Notes: a model not told the origin generated them from the letters alone. A stretch of 64,000 nt of DNA from a virus (IMGVR_UViG_3300017963_000231:22829-86828); one strand, 5' to 3'; positions 40,436-50,294 are shown, numbered from the stretch's first letter. Numbers and translations are program-made.

Positions 40436-41664
40436 TGCCTACTTTCACTTGGAGCCCTGATGATCCTGGCGTGGTCCTGGAAAATATGGCCGTGGTGAAT
40501 GGGAAGGCTCGCCTTCTGGCTCAAACGCCGGATGGAGAATATGATTTTCCTGAGCTTAATCCAGACGCTAGTTATCTTCCGATTGGGACCATTGAAATGC
40601 GGAATTTAACTTGGGGTAATATCCAAGATTTCCCTTGGGGCTCGGAGATGGAGTATTCTCAGCCTAATGGATCGACCATTAGGGTGTATTTCTCGATTGA
40701 TGGAGGAGCCACTTATCCTGGGTCTACCACAAGTATCGATACTCTTTATCAATTTTTCTTGGGGTCATTCGAGATGTCGAATCAGTTGAGGTTGAAAGTA
40801 GAGATTACGCCTTCGACTGATGGGAAGGAGACTCCGGAAATCGGACGTATTTTTATGTACGGGGATGCGGAGTACGATGTAGTAGAGGATGCGGTACGGA
40901 CGTTGAGTAAAGTTATCAAAGAAAACGCCAATCCTTATATTCAGTGGTATTTTGCACATACTGGAGGAAGTTCGTTTACGCTTTTGTCTCGATTTGATCC
41001 GACGAATTTGGGCGTTTTTGATGCGAATCGAATGGGAGCGACTCAGAATCTAGTTTCGAGTTATGATCCGGGGACGGGTCTTGTTACGCTTACAACTTCG
41101 GTCCCGGCTGGAACGGAGCTTTTGGTAAGAGGAAGGTTGGCATGGGCCTCAGATATCCAAGAAGAGGGGAAACTTCGAGTGATGGTGAGGCCGGAGCCTG
41201 ATTATGTTAAGTCTCATGCTCCAATGTATGTGATTCGGCATTTGAATAGCTCGAATTATGGGGACGGGGCATTGGCCGGGGATGAGGAGGAGAAGCGGTT
41301 CGGGGTTGGGGAGTTGGCCGGAAGGTTGATTGAGAGGCCGACTCCGGTGGATTTGGTCATTGCCGTCGATTGCGTAGCCTCTCGGGAACAGGAGGCTTAT
41401 GCGATGGCAAGGCAAGTCAGGGATCTTTTCATGCGTGATGATGTGGAGGGTCTCTGGCAGTCTCTCGGGATGGGTTATTACTTTGATATTGTGAACGTGG
41501 TGCCGATTACGGACGTATCCATTCCAGAAGATGAAATCCATGATTTTCAAGTTCGGGCGGTGTTTGGGGGCAAAGAATATCCGTCAACTATTCGTGAAGC
41601 TCCCTTGGCCGAAACAATACAAATTGATGTCAATAACGATGAATTAGTGGAGGTGGAAGGATGA
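40435..41664 (+). CDS. Large tail-region structural protein, unknown
   Basis: The 409-residue protein has a beta-rich N-terminal two thirds with repeated WGNIQDFPWG and IRVYFSIDGG motifs. A C-terminal part with helix REQEAYAMARQVRDLF followed by a strand and GGKEYPST is similar in style to tail terminator proteins. TAATG overlap with the gp10-like gene. The precise role is uncertain; it may combine a tail terminator with a decoration domain. Confidence 0.6.
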   Translation: MPTFTWSPDDPGVVLENMAVVNGKARLLAQTPDGEYDFPELNPDASYLPIGTIEMRNLTWGNIQDFPWGSEMEYSQPNGSTIRVYFSIDGGATYPGSTTSIDTLYQFFLGSFEMSNQLRLKVEITPSTDGKETPEIGRIFMYGDAEYDVVEDAVRTLSKVIKENANPYIQWYFAHTGGSSFTLLSRFDPTNLGVFDANRMGATQNLVSSYDPGTGLVTLTTSVPAGTELLVRGRLAWASDIQEEGKLRVMVRPEPDYVKSHAPMYVIRHLNSSNYGDGALAGDEEEKRFGVGELAGRLIERPTPVDLVIAVDCVASREQEAYAMARQVRDLFMRDDVEGLWQSLGMGYYFDIVNVVPITDVSIPEDEIHDFQVRAVFGGKEYPSTIREAPLAETIQIDVNNDELVEVEG

Positions 41665-41918
41665 GTGTCATTCAGAACCGGTCGAAAATGCTTTTGGCCG
41701 TGAATCTTGGCAAAGGAAAAGCGGTCCATCTTCGGCCAAAGGAGACGGCGGAAGTAACGGATAAGCAACTTTCATTCTCTGAGGTTCGCAAGCATCTTGC
41801 TAAGGGGAGACTGGAAGTTGTGGCGATGGCGAAAGTAAAGTCGCCTTCTAAAAAGAAAGTGGCTCCGGCTCCTCCTGCCGAGGAGAAAAAGCCTTTGGAA
41901 ACAAAGGACAAGGAATAA
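41661..41918 (+). CDS. Small basic protein
   Basis: The 85-residue protein has a beta/helical N-terminus (RPKETAEVTDKQL) and a Lys/Pro/Ala/Glu-rich disordered tail. ATGA overlap with the preceding gene. The N-terminal pattern MLLAVNLGKGKAVHLRPKETAEVTD resembles small tail-region proteins seen before sheath genes in other myophages, from memory. Confidence 0.58.
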   Translation: MSVIQNRSKMLLAVNLGKGKAVHLRPKETAEVTDKQLSFSEVRKHLAKGRLEVVAMAKVKSPSKKKVAPAPPAEEKKPLETKDKE

Positions 41919-41932
41919 GGAGGTAAGGCAAA

Positions 41933-43897
41933 ATGGCTAATGCTCCTGGCGTAAGCATCCGTGAAGTGGATGTTTTTAGGACGGTGGAGGGTGTTCCCGT
42001 TGATGTTGCCGCCGCGTTCGGCATTACTCAAAGGGGACCAGATGATGAGTTGAGGCTTGTGATCAGTCTCGATGACTTCATAAACAAGTATGGTGGATTC
42101 TATGCAGGGTCTTACCTTCCGTATCTAGTGAGAGGCTTTTTTGAGCAAGGCGGAACTGCTCTATACATCGGAAGGTGTGTCGGGTCCGGTGCCGCGAAGG
42201 CTACCGGAGATGCCCTGGCTCAAGGTGGATTGCTGAAAACTGTGGATATCGACGGTAGGCATTTCGGAGAGTACGCCAATTCGATTCTTGTGGACTTTAC
42301 TCGGGTGACAACTGCCCTTTCCACGGCTACTGCCGCCATTGATACGTCTATCGTGGTGGATAGCATTGGGCAGTTCGAGCTTGGGGATGTGATCTACATT
42401 GATGACGGAACCAACACTTACCAAGGGATCGTGGTGGGGCTCGATGCTGGAACCAAGACTATTGATCTTTCCTTGGCCGTGGGGGCGATTTTCGCTATTG
42501 GAGTGGAAGTAAAAACCGCATCCTCCCACCGGGCCAAGACGGCTACCACGTCGGTATTCGCGGCGGCTTCAACTTCCGTCCAGTTTACCGTGTCCAATGC
42601 CTTGAACATCCGGATCGGAGATCTTGTGATGGTCATGGATGGGGATTTGGGCGGTAACTATATGTTTACCGAACTCAAGGTAACTGGCGTGAATGGGTCC
42701 ACAATCTTTGCTGATGTGGAGAATGAGGCGGTATCTGGACTTACCGAGATGCCTATTGGCGCTCCGGTGATTGTCCAGAATTTCAATGTCTATGTTTCCT
42801 ATGAAGGGGCCGTAAAGACGTATTTCCATGTTTCTCTGGAATCGGAGAATCAGGTGGATTATGTTGATGAACGTCTTGGCGGTGATCGGAATGAATCGGA
42901 TCTGATCGAGATGGTGGATTCGGGTAATACCGAGACCGTTGCTTGGAGAGTGCTCCAGTACCCTGCCCCGGTGGGGGTTGGATTGACAGGTGGTGCGGAT
43001 GGTGCGGCTCCTGCGGACATCGACTACCTTGGGACCAATCCGGCCAAGACGTATAAGCACGGCATTCAACTGATGGATGAGAATTACCAGATTGCGACTT
43101 TCGCTATTCCTGGCGTTACCACGGCGGCGACAATTACGGGGGCCGACTCGTATGCCAAGGGGAAGAAGCTGGATTTCGTGGGAGACTGCCCGTTGGCGGC
43201 TGATACTCTCGATGAACTGCTTGAGTTCCGCAATCTGACTCTTGGGATTGATTCTTCCTACTCTGCGATTTATGCTCCGTGGATCAATGAGGAGAATCCT
43301 CTCATTCCTGGGGCTCTTGTGAGCCTTCCCCCGTCGTGCCGTCAGCTTGGGGTACATAGCTCGGTTTCGGCCCGTGAGGGTGTCCATAAGGCTCCGGCGA
43401 ACTATGTTTACTTGAACGTTGTTTCGCTCCAGGCCGATTTCTCGGAGACTGAGCATGGAATCCTGAATGAGGCCGGGGTGAACCTGATTCGGATCTTCCC
43501 TGGGCGTGGTATTCGGGTGTACGGTGCGCGAACTCTCTATTCCGGTAGGGATGGAAAGCAGTTCATCAACGTGCGGAGACTGGCAAACTATGTAGAACGG
43601 TCGATCTCGAATCTGGCGTTTGATTTCACGTTCGACACTATCACGGAAGTTCTTTGGGCGAAGCTCCAGGGCTCTATTGACAGGTTCTTACGCGGACTCT
43701 GGAAAGCTGGGATGCTTTATCCTCGGAATGATTCGACAAAGGCGTTCATGGTGATCATCAATGAGGGTCTGAATCCTCCTGACGTGATCCGTGAGGGTCG
43801 GGTTCGAGGCAAGGTGGCGTTCTCTCCGGCTCCTCCAGCGGAGCGGATTGAGCTTGATGTTGCTCTTTGGGCGGGCAATTCGGAAATCATTGAATAA
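41933..43897 (+). CDS. Tail sheath protein
   Basis: The 654-residue protein has the sheath start PGVSIREVDV, a GTALYIGRCVG strand and the conserved C-terminal domain (FINVRRLANYVERSI; FTFDTITEVLWAKLQGSIDRFLRGLWKAG; PPDVIREGRVRGKVAFSPAPPAERI). Two beta-modules around residues 137-194 and 211-285 are inserted in the variable middle. It forms the contractile cylinder. AGGAGG and well-adapted codons indicate strong expression. Confidence 0.95.
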   Translation: MANAPGVSIREVDVFRTVEGVPVDVAAAFGITQRGPDDELRLVISLDDFINKYGGFYAGSYLPYLVRGFFEQGGTALYIGRCVGSGAAKATGDALAQGGLLKTVDIDGRHFGEYANSILVDFTRVTTALSTATAAIDTSIVVDSIGQFELGDVIYIDDGTNTYQGIVVGLDAGTKTIDLSLAVGAIFAIGVEVKTASSHRAKTATTSVFAAASTSVQFTVSNALNIRIGDLVMVMDGDLGGNYMFTELKVTGVNGSTIFADVENEAVSGLTEMPIGAPVIVQNFNVYVSYEGAVKTYFHVSLESENQVDYVDERLGGDRNESDLIEMVDSGNTETVAWRVLQYPAPVGVGLTGGADGAAPADIDYLGTNPAKTYKHGIQLMDENYQIATFAIPGVTTAATITGADSYAKGKKLDFVGDCPLAADTLDELLEFRNLTLGIDSSYSAIYAPWINEENPLIPGALVSLPPSCRQLGVHSSVSAREGVHKAPANYVYLNVVSLQADFSETEHGILNEAGVNLIRIFPGRGIRVYGARTLYSGRDGKQFINVRRLANYVERSISNLAFDFTFDTITEVLWAKLQGSIDRFLRGLWKAGMLYPRNDSTKAFMVIINEGLNPPDVIREGRVRGKVAFSPAPPAERIELDVALWAGNSEIIE

Positions 43898-43910
43898 GGA
43901 GGCGTGACTT

Positions 43911-44423
43911 ATGGCTGATTACCTATATGGTAAACGAGTAGATCCGTATCGCGGGTTCCGGTTTCGGGTACTGGATGTATCCGGGGCTGAACTCGGCGGG
44001 TTCACCACGATCAGCGGCCTACGGGATGAGACTGAAGTTGTGGAATACCGGGAAGGAAATGACGGCGTGACTGCCCGTAAACTCCCCGGATTCACTTCGG
44101 CGGATAATATCGTCCTGGAGCGCGGACTCAGTGTGAACGAAGAGCTTCAAGACTGGCGGAATCAAGTGTGGAATGCTCAACAAGATGATACTCTTGTGGC
44201 TGATGATGAATTCCGTCGGGATGTGATCGTTCAATTGCTTGATCAGCGGGGAGACGTTGTGAAGCAGTGGAAGATTATTGAGGCTTGGCCCGCCATTTAC
44301 GAAATCGATACGCTGGATGCCATGAATTCGGACGTTCTGATTGAGCGTGTGGAACTGGCAAATGAAGGTCATTACCTGATCCCGACTGCGAACGGATTGG
44401 GTCTGACCACACCGGCTGGATAA
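43911..44423 (+). CDS. Tail tube protein (T4 gp19/XkdM-like family)
   Basis: The 170-residue protein has the tube pattern: YRGFRFRVLDVSG, GGFTTISGLRDETEVVEYREG, KLPGFTSADNIVLERG and a final VELANEGHY. Length and position directly after the sheath gene confirm it. It polymerises as hexameric rings into the inner tube. A terminator follows. Confidence 0.93.
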   Translation: MADYLYGKRVDPYRGFRFRVLDVSGAELGGFTTISGLRDETEVVEYREGNDGVTARKLPGFTSADNIVLERGLSVNEELQDWRNQVWNAQQDDTLVADDEFRRDVIVQLLDQRGDVVKQWKIIEAWPAIYEIDTLDAMNSDVLIERVELANEGHYLIPTANGLGLTTPAG

Positions 44424-44432
44424 GGGAAAGGT

Positions 44433-44455
44433 GCCGCATACTATGCGGCCTTTTT
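44433..44455 (+). terminator. Rho-independent terminator
   Basis: GCCGCAT (44433-44439), loop ACT, ATGCGGC (44443-44449), then CTTTTT. It lies 10 nt after the tail tube stop and probably limits readthrough from the abundant structural genes. Confidence 0.88.
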
Positions 44456-44527
44456 CTCACGACCACCTTAATTATTGAGCCTTGGCTTGAGGGATTGAGC
44501 ACATTGGCGATAAGTGAGGACAGATGA

Positions 44528-45343
44528 ATGGAAAATAAAGAAAAACAACCTATTAACGTAGATCCGTCCGGAGTGCAACTCTACAAAATGCCCGTAGGGG
44601 AGAGTGAAATAACCCTCCCCTGCGGGTTGCTTATTGAAGGGGAGATTGAGAAATCCGTTAAGATTTCGCCAATGACTGGTAAAGATCGGAAAGACATGGC
44701 GGATCCGGCTCTTCGGAATAATCCTGCGAAGATCATCACGAAAATCCTGAAAAATCGGCTCATCCAGATAGGGGATTTCAAGTTTCCTAGCATTCCGGAT
44801 AAGTTGATTCGGTCACTTTTGGCTGGGGATCGAGATTACCTTTTGATGAAGATTCATCAACTTGGGAATAAAGAGCGGGAGTTTAAGGCCAATATCACTT
44901 GCGAAAAGTGCGGAGAAACTTTTGAGATTCTGATGGATTACGATGAAATTCCCGTCCGGGAGATGGATGAGGATGCTCAAAAGATGATCGATCACGGCAA
45001 GAAGGTCCGGTATTGGGAGTTCATCGATGAGGATTGGGGGATAAACGCTAAATTCCGGTACATTGATGGGACTATCCAAGAATCCGTGGCTCCGAAACTC
45101 CGGCAGAATATTGTGGAAGGGGAGTACATGATATTCGCCAAGATGATTATTGAGTGGAATGGCCTTACCAGTTTGACCGTTAAGCAAATCGAGGATTTCC
45201 CTCGGGTTCTTGTGGAGATGATCGAGAATGTGATGAAGGAACATAAGTTTGGGCCTTCATTTGATACTCAGGCTTTTGTTTGTCCGATGTGCGGGGCGAA
45301 CACGGAAGGGGGTATCGATTTTACATCGTTCTTGTTTCGATAG
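44528..45343 (+). CDS. Tail assembly chaperone, zinc-finger type
   Basis: The 271-residue protein has a beta N-terminus, TGKDRKDMADP (about residues 50-60), CEKCG (about 125-129) and a C-terminal CPMCG. It resembles gp26/gpE-like chaperones of contractile tails with zinc-binding cysteines. It lies between tube and tape-measure genes. Its end TTT CGA TAG (45335-45343) coincides with the beginning of a +1-frame extension, a likely programmed frameshift. Confidence 0.78.
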   Translation: MENKEKQPINVDPSGVQLYKMPVGESEITLPCGLLIEGEIEKSVKISPMTGKDRKDMADPALRNNPAKIITKILKNRLIQIGDFKFPSIPDKLIRSLLAGDRDYLLMKIHQLGNKEREFKANITCEKCGETFEILMDYDEIPVREMDEDAQKMIDHGKKVRYWEFIDEDWGINAKFRYIDGTIQESVAPKLRQNIVEGEYMIFAKMIIEWNGLTSLTVKQIEDFPRVLVEMIENVMKEHKFGPSFDTQAFVCPMCGANTEGGIDFTSFLFR

Positions 45344-45353
45344 GACAAGCGAT

Positions 45354-45572
45354 GTGGAGTGGGAAGAGATTATTGATAATGTCATTTTTGTCTTGGCTAG
45401 TGAGCTTGGATGGTCCTGGGAGGAACTTTTGAATATGCCTTTACGAGAGTTATTTAACTTTTTCAACATATTCAAAAAGAAGAAAGAGATGGAGCGTGAT
45501 GCAATAGAGGCGGCGAAGCAGAAGAGGGCTTCAAAGGGATCATCCCCACGTCCTTCGCGTGGTAGGAGGTAA
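45354..45572 (+). CDS. Tail chaperone extension (GpE'-like), +1 frame
   Basis: This frame is open from inside the previous gene and encodes VEWEEIIDNV, then LASELGWSWEELLNMPLRELF, close to the GpE/GpE' pattern of P2-like tails (GWxxxELxxMPLxEL), then a basic tail. It could begin at GTG 45354 (AGGA upstream) giving 72 residues, or be made as a fusion by +1 frameshift at TTTCGATAG. It ends 2 nt before the tape-measure gene. Confidence 0.72.
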   Translation: MEWEEIIDNVIFVLASELGWSWEELLNMPLRELFNFFNIFKKKKEMERDAIEAAKQKRASKGSSPRPSRGRR

Positions 45573-45574
45573 GC

Positions 45575-48500
45575 ATGGCATTCGGCGGCGGTGGAATGGC
45601 TGGATCGGTCGGTCTTGGGTTTGTGATGAGCCTGAAAGACAATGTGACCGGCCCGGCTATGAAAATCCACAAGTCAGTTCTTGCGCTTCAAACGGGTCTA
45701 TCGAGACTGTCCATGGGGTTCGGCCTTCTCGGAGGTGCGATGGCCGGGATGGGCGGTGGAATTGCAATGGGGTTAGCCGGAGGTGTCAAAGCGGCTACGC
45801 GATTTGAAGGGACATTGAAAACTATCCAAGGAATCACGGGGGCGGCATTTGACGATAAGCAATTGGATGCTTTAGGGAGTAGGATTGACCAGATTACATC
45901 TACTCTTCCGATGTCCTCTCAGCAAATGGCAGACGCGATGCAACAAGCCGCTCAACAAGGTCTTGTGTTTGGTAAGACCGGAGAAGAGGCGGCAAAGACT
46001 CTTGAGAGGATCGGTTTTGAGGCCGCTCAGTTATCGGCTATTACGGGAGATATGACGGCGGCAGAAGCTCTTGGCGGAATGGGTGCGACTCTCAAGCAGT
46101 TCAATTTGGATATCTCGGAAAATGCCGGGGCCTTGTCGGATTCGATGGTCATGGTGCGAAATTCAACTAGGGCCACCGTTCCCTGGCTCATGGAAGTCAA
46201 TTCACGGGCGGCGGGTACTGCCAAGACGTTTGGATTGACGGCGGCTGAATTCCAAGGAGTTTCCGGTGTGGTTGCGGACGTTGTGAAGCAACCGCAAGGT
46301 GCCGCGTCCGGTTTGACTATGATTTTCAACTCGATACTCAAGAAATCGGGGAAATTCGCCAAGCTGATGGGGATGGATGTCAAGAGTTTCCAGGCCGCGA
46401 TGATGGAGGAAGGTGGTCCATCGGCAATGTTCCAGGGCATTGTAGGACAACTCAGTAAACTGGATAAATTCCAAAAGGCGGCGATATTTAAGGAACTCGG
46501 GATTGGCGGTCGATTCGCGACTCGGGTAATGAACTCTCTTATCGCGGCGAATGATAAGATGATTGACGGGCAAACTAACCTATCGCTCGTTATTGGTCAG
46601 GCGAATGCGGCATGGTTGGCCGGGATGAGGCGGGGAAATAATCCCAATGCGTTTTATGAGAGGATGAGCAAAACTGCGGGGGCTCTTTTTGCGACTTTCC
46701 AAGGTAACATCGAGAACATCAAAAAGCAGTTGGGAAAAGAACTACTTGTGGCAGTGAAGCCTCTACTGAATGCTTTGATTGGGATTCAGACGGCATTTCT
46801 CGCGATTGAACCCGCTCAGAAGAGGCTTCTTGTGGTTATACTCGGGATTGTCTCTGCGATTCTGACTCTTTCCGGGATGTTGACATTGGTAATTGCGGGA
46901 TTCATGATGTTTGGGACGGTGCTTATTCCGGCGCTTCTTGTGGCGATTCCATTGGTTTTGGGAGTTGCGGCGGCAATCGGAGCAGTAGTCGGAGCACTGT
47001 ACGTGTTCAAAGGTGAAGGGAAATCGGCATTTCAGTTCCTCGGAGATGGTTTCAATTCTTTGATGCTCGGGGCATCTGATTTTATTGGCGGTTTCATTAA
47101 TGCGTGGCGTGGAATGGGAAAGGCTTTTATGGGTCCATGGAAAGAGGCCGGGAGTGCGATATCGAGTGTGATCAATGAGCTTCTTTATACGTTGGGCATT
47201 ACTGGAGAATGGGGTGATACTCTTAAAGACCTTGGGACTATTCTCGGTATAAAAGTAGGGAATGCCATAAAAAGGATAGGGCAAAAATTCAATAAATTTG
47301 TTCAAAAATGGTATCCCTTTATGACGGGATTTGTGTCGAGGATGGAGAAAGCCCGGAAGCCGATTAAGGCTATTGGGATGGCGCTTTTTGATATTTTTGA
47401 GGCTATCGGAAGTCTTGGAAAGCGTGTCCTCGAATTCTTTGGTCTTTGGTCTGATGATGGGCAAGATGCAATGGGTGACATTGCGGGAGGTATTGCCAAA
47501 GGCGAAGCGGCGGCAGATAGGTTCGTTGCTTCTTTGGAGAAGATTGCCGGACGGCTTGAAAAAATAGATGAAAAAATAGATGCAATTGATGTTGAAGGAG
47601 TTTTTAAGGGTGCCGAAGAGGGATTTAAGAAAGGCATTGAACCGTTACGGAAGTTATCCGTCGGGCTTGAAGGGGTGTTCTCTAGTTTGAGTAGGTCGAT
47701 TCAGAGAATCGGGACTCTTTTGGATACGGATATAGGTAAAGGCGTTACGGTAATGGATGGCTTAAACGCCGTGACTTTTGCATTGAATGTGCAATTCGGA
47801 TTGATGGCTCTTGCTTTGAATCAGGTCGCTTTAGCGATTGAGTTGATCGTTATCCATTTGACTTCTATGGGTCAGATTGTGAAAGGAGCGGCTCAATTAT
47901 GGTGGGCGGTTTTTGGTACTGCTTTACCCGCATCCCTACATATTCTGGCTTTAACGGTAAAGCAGATATTTAACAATATTTTAGGGACAGTGGGATCTAT
48001 TTTGCAGGAAGTTGGCGGATTAATTAATAAATTTACGAGTGACCATCCGAAGTTGGCTAAGATGCTTGGGGTTGATCCAAGTGTGGGACAAGGACTTGTT
48101 CTTTGGGGAGAAAGTCTACAAGAAGGTGCAATGGATACGGAGGGGACGGAAAAGAAAATTGCCGCGCTTAAGAAGGAAATCACAGGGGCTTTCGATCCGG
48201 CGATAGAGAGTTTCAAGGAAGCCGGGAAATCCCATCAGTACATGGGGGATGCGTTTAACGATTGGTCTAAGAGAACGGCAGATATTTTGGGGATGAAAGA
48301 ACATAAACCACCTATGGATAAGGTGCCAGGACGGGGAGAATTATTTGGTCCTCCGGCCCCTGCTCCGATGGTGGAGCCTCCTGGATTTGCTAATCTTATG
48401 GATTTCTACAAAGATGCGATGGCCCCGCCAGGGCAAGTTTCCGGTGGGATAAGTGCTGATATGTCGGGAGAGGCGTTGAAATCAGCAATCGCGGCAGTGA

Positions 48501-48667
48501 CCGTCGAACCGGAGGTGGATAATACGGTTAATTTGACAACAACTCAGAATTTCACCGTGCCGATTACTGCCCATCTTCCCGGCGTGGCAGATGCAATTAA
48601 GGGTATGGCCAAGGCAAATAATGTGAGTAAGCGTGAGCAAGTTACTCAGAGTTCGGAGGGGAGCTAA
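45575..48667 (+). CDS. Tail tape measure protein
   Basis: The 1030-residue protein starts with an MAFGGGGMAGSVG leader and an Ala/Gly/Met-rich region. A TP901-type core follows (FEGTLKTIQGITGA; MADAMQQAAQQGLVFGKTGEEA; AKTFGLTAAEFQGVSG), then a hydrophobic segment about 410-480 (VVILGIVSAILTLSGML; ALLVAIPLVLGVAAAIGAVVGALYVF). The rest is helical. Its length sets the tail length, roughly 150 nm at 1.5 Angstrom per residue. AGGAGG precedes the ATG. Confidence 0.93.
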   Translation: MAFGGGGMAGSVGLGFVMSLKDNVTGPAMKIHKSVLALQTGLSRLSMGFGLLGGAMAGMGGGIAMGLAGGVKAATRFEGTLKTIQGITGAAFDDKQLDALGSRIDQITSTLPMSSQQMADAMQQAAQQGLVFGKTGEEAAKTLERIGFEAAQLSAITGDMTAAEALGGMGATLKQFNLDISENAGALSDSMVMVRNSTRATVPWLMEVNSRAAGTAKTFGLTAAEFQGVSGVVADVVKQPQGAASGLTMIFNSILKKSGKFAKLMGMDVKSFQAAMMEEGGPSAMFQGIVGQLSKLDKFQKAAIFKELGIGGRFATRVMNSLIAANDKMIDGQTNLSLVIGQANAAWLAGMRRGNNPNAFYERMSKTAGALFATFQGNIENIKKQLGKELLVAVKPLLNALIGIQTAFLAIEPAQKRLLVVILGIVSAILTLSGMLTLVIAGFMMFGTVLIPALLVAIPLVLGVAAAIGAVVGALYVFKGEGKSAFQFLGDGFNSLMLGASDFIGGFINAWRGMGKAFMGPWKEAGSAISSVINELLYTLGITGEWGDTLKDLGTILGIKVGNAIKRIGQKFNKFVQKWYPFMTGFVSRMEKARKPIKAIGMALFDIFEAIGSLGKRVLEFFGLWSDDGQDAMGDIAGGIAKGEAAADRFVASLEKIAGRLEKIDEKIDAIDVEGVFKGAEEGFKKGIEPLRKLSVGLEGVFSSLSRSIQRIGTLLDTDIGKGVTVMDGLNAVTFALNVQFGLMALALNQVALAIELIVIHLTSMGQIVKGAAQLWWAVFGTALPASLHILALTVKQIFNNILGTVGSILQEVGGLINKFTSDHPKLAKMLGVDPSVGQGLVLWGESLQEGAMDTEGTEKKIAALKKEITGAFDPAIESFKEAGKSHQYMGDAFNDWSKRTADILGMKEHKPPMDKVPGRGELFGPPAPAPMVEPPGFANLMDFYKDAMAPPGQVSGGISADMSGEALKSAIAAVTVEPEVDNTVNLTTTQNFTVPITAHLPGVADAIKGMAKANNVSKREQVTQSSEGS

Positions 48668-49167
48668 TGGCTGATGCAGATTGGTGGAACAATCCACTAA
48701 AAATTCGGTTCCTGAATCTTCGGACTCGAACGACTCTGACGGGAATTTATAATCCGGAGACTCTAAGGGTATCGGAGCAAGCTGAGTACGCTGAAATTAA
48801 AATTCCGGGGGGTCCGGATTCGTACTATCAGTGGATTAATGGTGGGGCGATGTCTATTCCCTTGACTCTTTTTTTGAATGAGTACGGAGAGGGCATTCAG
48901 AATAGAAGAGGGTATGTGGATGAGGCAATTACGTTCTTTCGGGATGCCATGTCCCCAAAGCCCGTGACGTATGGGGGGCGAATCGTAAAGACTGCTCCAG
49001 ATGTACTCAGGCTCTTTTGGGGGCAAATGACTTTTGGGGAACCCGCTCCGGGACTCAACGTGATTATTGCCGCGATGGATACTGAAATTGTAATGGCGGA
49101 TAAATTTACGATCAAGCCCGTGAGGGCCTTTGTGGATCTCGAATTAAAGAGATTTACGTTTATCTAG
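48667..49167 (+). CDS. Baseplate/tube-initiator-like protein (CIS-tube type)
   Basis: The 166-residue protein has TGIYNPETLRVSEQAEYAEIKIPGG, then WINGGAMSIPLTLFLNEYG, as in CIS-tube or T4 gp48/54-like tube-initiation proteins. It precedes a LysM-like gene, the standard order in contractile injection systems. TAATG overlap with the tape-measure gene. Confidence 0.75.
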   Translation: MADADWWNNPLKIRFLNLRTRTTLTGIYNPETLRVSEQAEYAEIKIPGGPDSYYQWINGGAMSIPLTLFLNEYGEGIQNRRGYVDEAITFFRDAMSPKPVTYGGRIVKTAPDVLRLFWGQMTFGEPAPGLNVIIAAMDTEIVMADKFTIKPVRAFVDLELKRFTFI

Positions 49168-49177
49168 GAGTGGAATC

Positions 49178-49492
49178 ATGCCGGTTTACACGGGATCAAG
49201 ATATCGACTAAGCCGAGTGATCAAGTTTATTCTTGAGGGAAATCTAACGAAGAGGCTTTTGATTAGGTACAACATGCTCAAATCGAGCGTGTTTGAAAAC
49301 GGGAGAGTGGAATTCCTTGATTATGTGGTACAAGAGGGGGATCGTTTTGATAGTCTGGCGGCTACTTACGCCGGGGATGCGACAAAATGGTGGGTCATCG
49401 CAGAGGTGAACGATTTTGTGGGCTTTCCTTTGGATTTGGAGCCAGGGACTAGATTAAGGATTCCTCCGCAGTCCTATTTCGAGGAGGTATAA
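49178..49492 (+). CDS. LysM-domain baseplate protein (gpX/gp53-like)
   Basis: The 104-residue protein ends in a LysM-type domain (VVQEGDRFDSLAATYAGDATKWWVIAEVND, then PGTRLRIP). GpX/gp53-type LysM proteins bind between tube and baseplate or attach to peptidoglycan. GGAGTGG precedes the ATG. Confidence 0.82.
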   Translation: MPVYTGSRYRLSRVIKFILEGNLTKRLLIRYNMLKSSVFENGRVEFLDYVVQEGDRFDSLAATYAGDATKWWVIAEVNDFVGFPLDLEPGTRLRIPPQSYFEEV

Positions 49493-49493
49493 G

Positions 49494-50294
49494 ATGGCTT
49501 TATTTCGTGAGCAAGTAGATGATACGGGTGAAAATCCAGAAATGGAAAATTTCAATGCTCTTGGAACGCCGGATGAGGAGTTTACGGTGATTAAGGACGT
49601 GAACTCTCCGATCTGCTTCCTGGACTTGAAATTGGACGGTGAGTGGGTTCCGATGGAAGAAATCGGGATTCGGAGACTCGTGACTGAAGTGGAGATAAAT
49701 GATTGTACTGACTGCAAAAAGAAAGAAGGACAGTTGAATTTTTATGATCCGGACGGGAGTTTGATTGAATCAGAACTTCTTTCTGAGGGCCTTGAACTTC
49801 GGATAGGGATGGGCTTTCTTGGGGATGTCAGGAACTTCGGATCATGGGTTGTCAATGAGGTAAATCCGATTATTGGTCCGACTGACTTTCGGCTTGAAAT
49901 GAAATTGCAGTGCCTTTCGTGTTTTATGGATCGGACGGCTGATCTTGCTCGGTATGAAAATATCACGGCGGGGGAGATTGCCAAGCTAGTTGCGGCTAAA
50001 TATGGTTTGGAACCGAGTGTGGCCGATCCAGGAGATGTCATTCCGGAGTTTTCTCAGGCGTATGAATCGGATTGGTCAGTAATGGATAAGCTGGCTCAGT
50101 CTTATGGGTATCATTGGTATGTAGAGGATGATCAGTTGATTTTTCGTCCTCCAGAATCGAAAACTGCAAATTTTGAACTCAACTTCTGGCCCAAGCCAGT
50201 AGAGGGGCAAAATCCGCGCTCGTTCCGTTTTGGGAATCTGGCTTCGGCCCGGTATTCCTGCAAAAAGGATTCTGAGTGCGGGAAATCCTCTTGA
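49494..50294 (+). CDS. Baseplate hub protein (gpD/gp27-like), N-terminal part
   Basis: The 266-residue product ends at TGA 50292-50294, but the same reading frame remains open after this codon to 50870, where the expected second half of a gpD-like hub is found. The first half shows VTEVEINDCTDCKKKEGQLNFYD, GDVRNFGSWVVNEVNP, ITAGEIAKLVAAKYGL and DWSVMDKLAQSYGYHWYVEDDQLIF, all typical of gpD-like late control proteins. A CKKDSECGKSS stretch precedes the TGA. A hairpin (50309-50322) lies downstream of it. Readthrough, selenocysteine, or a nonsense mutation would explain the split. Confidence 0.85.
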   Translation: MALFREQVDDTGENPEMENFNALGTPDEEFTVIKDVNSPICFLDLKLDGEWVPMEEIGIRRLVTEVEINDCTDCKKKEGQLNFYDPDGSLIESELLSEGLELRIGMGFLGDVRNFGSWVVNEVNPIIGPTDFRLEMKLQCLSCFMDRTADLARYENITAGEIAKLVAAKYGLEPSVADPGDVIPEFSQAYESDWSVMDKLAQSYGYHWYVEDDQLIFRPPESKTANFELNFWPKPVEGQNPRSFRFGNLASARYSCKKDSECGKSS

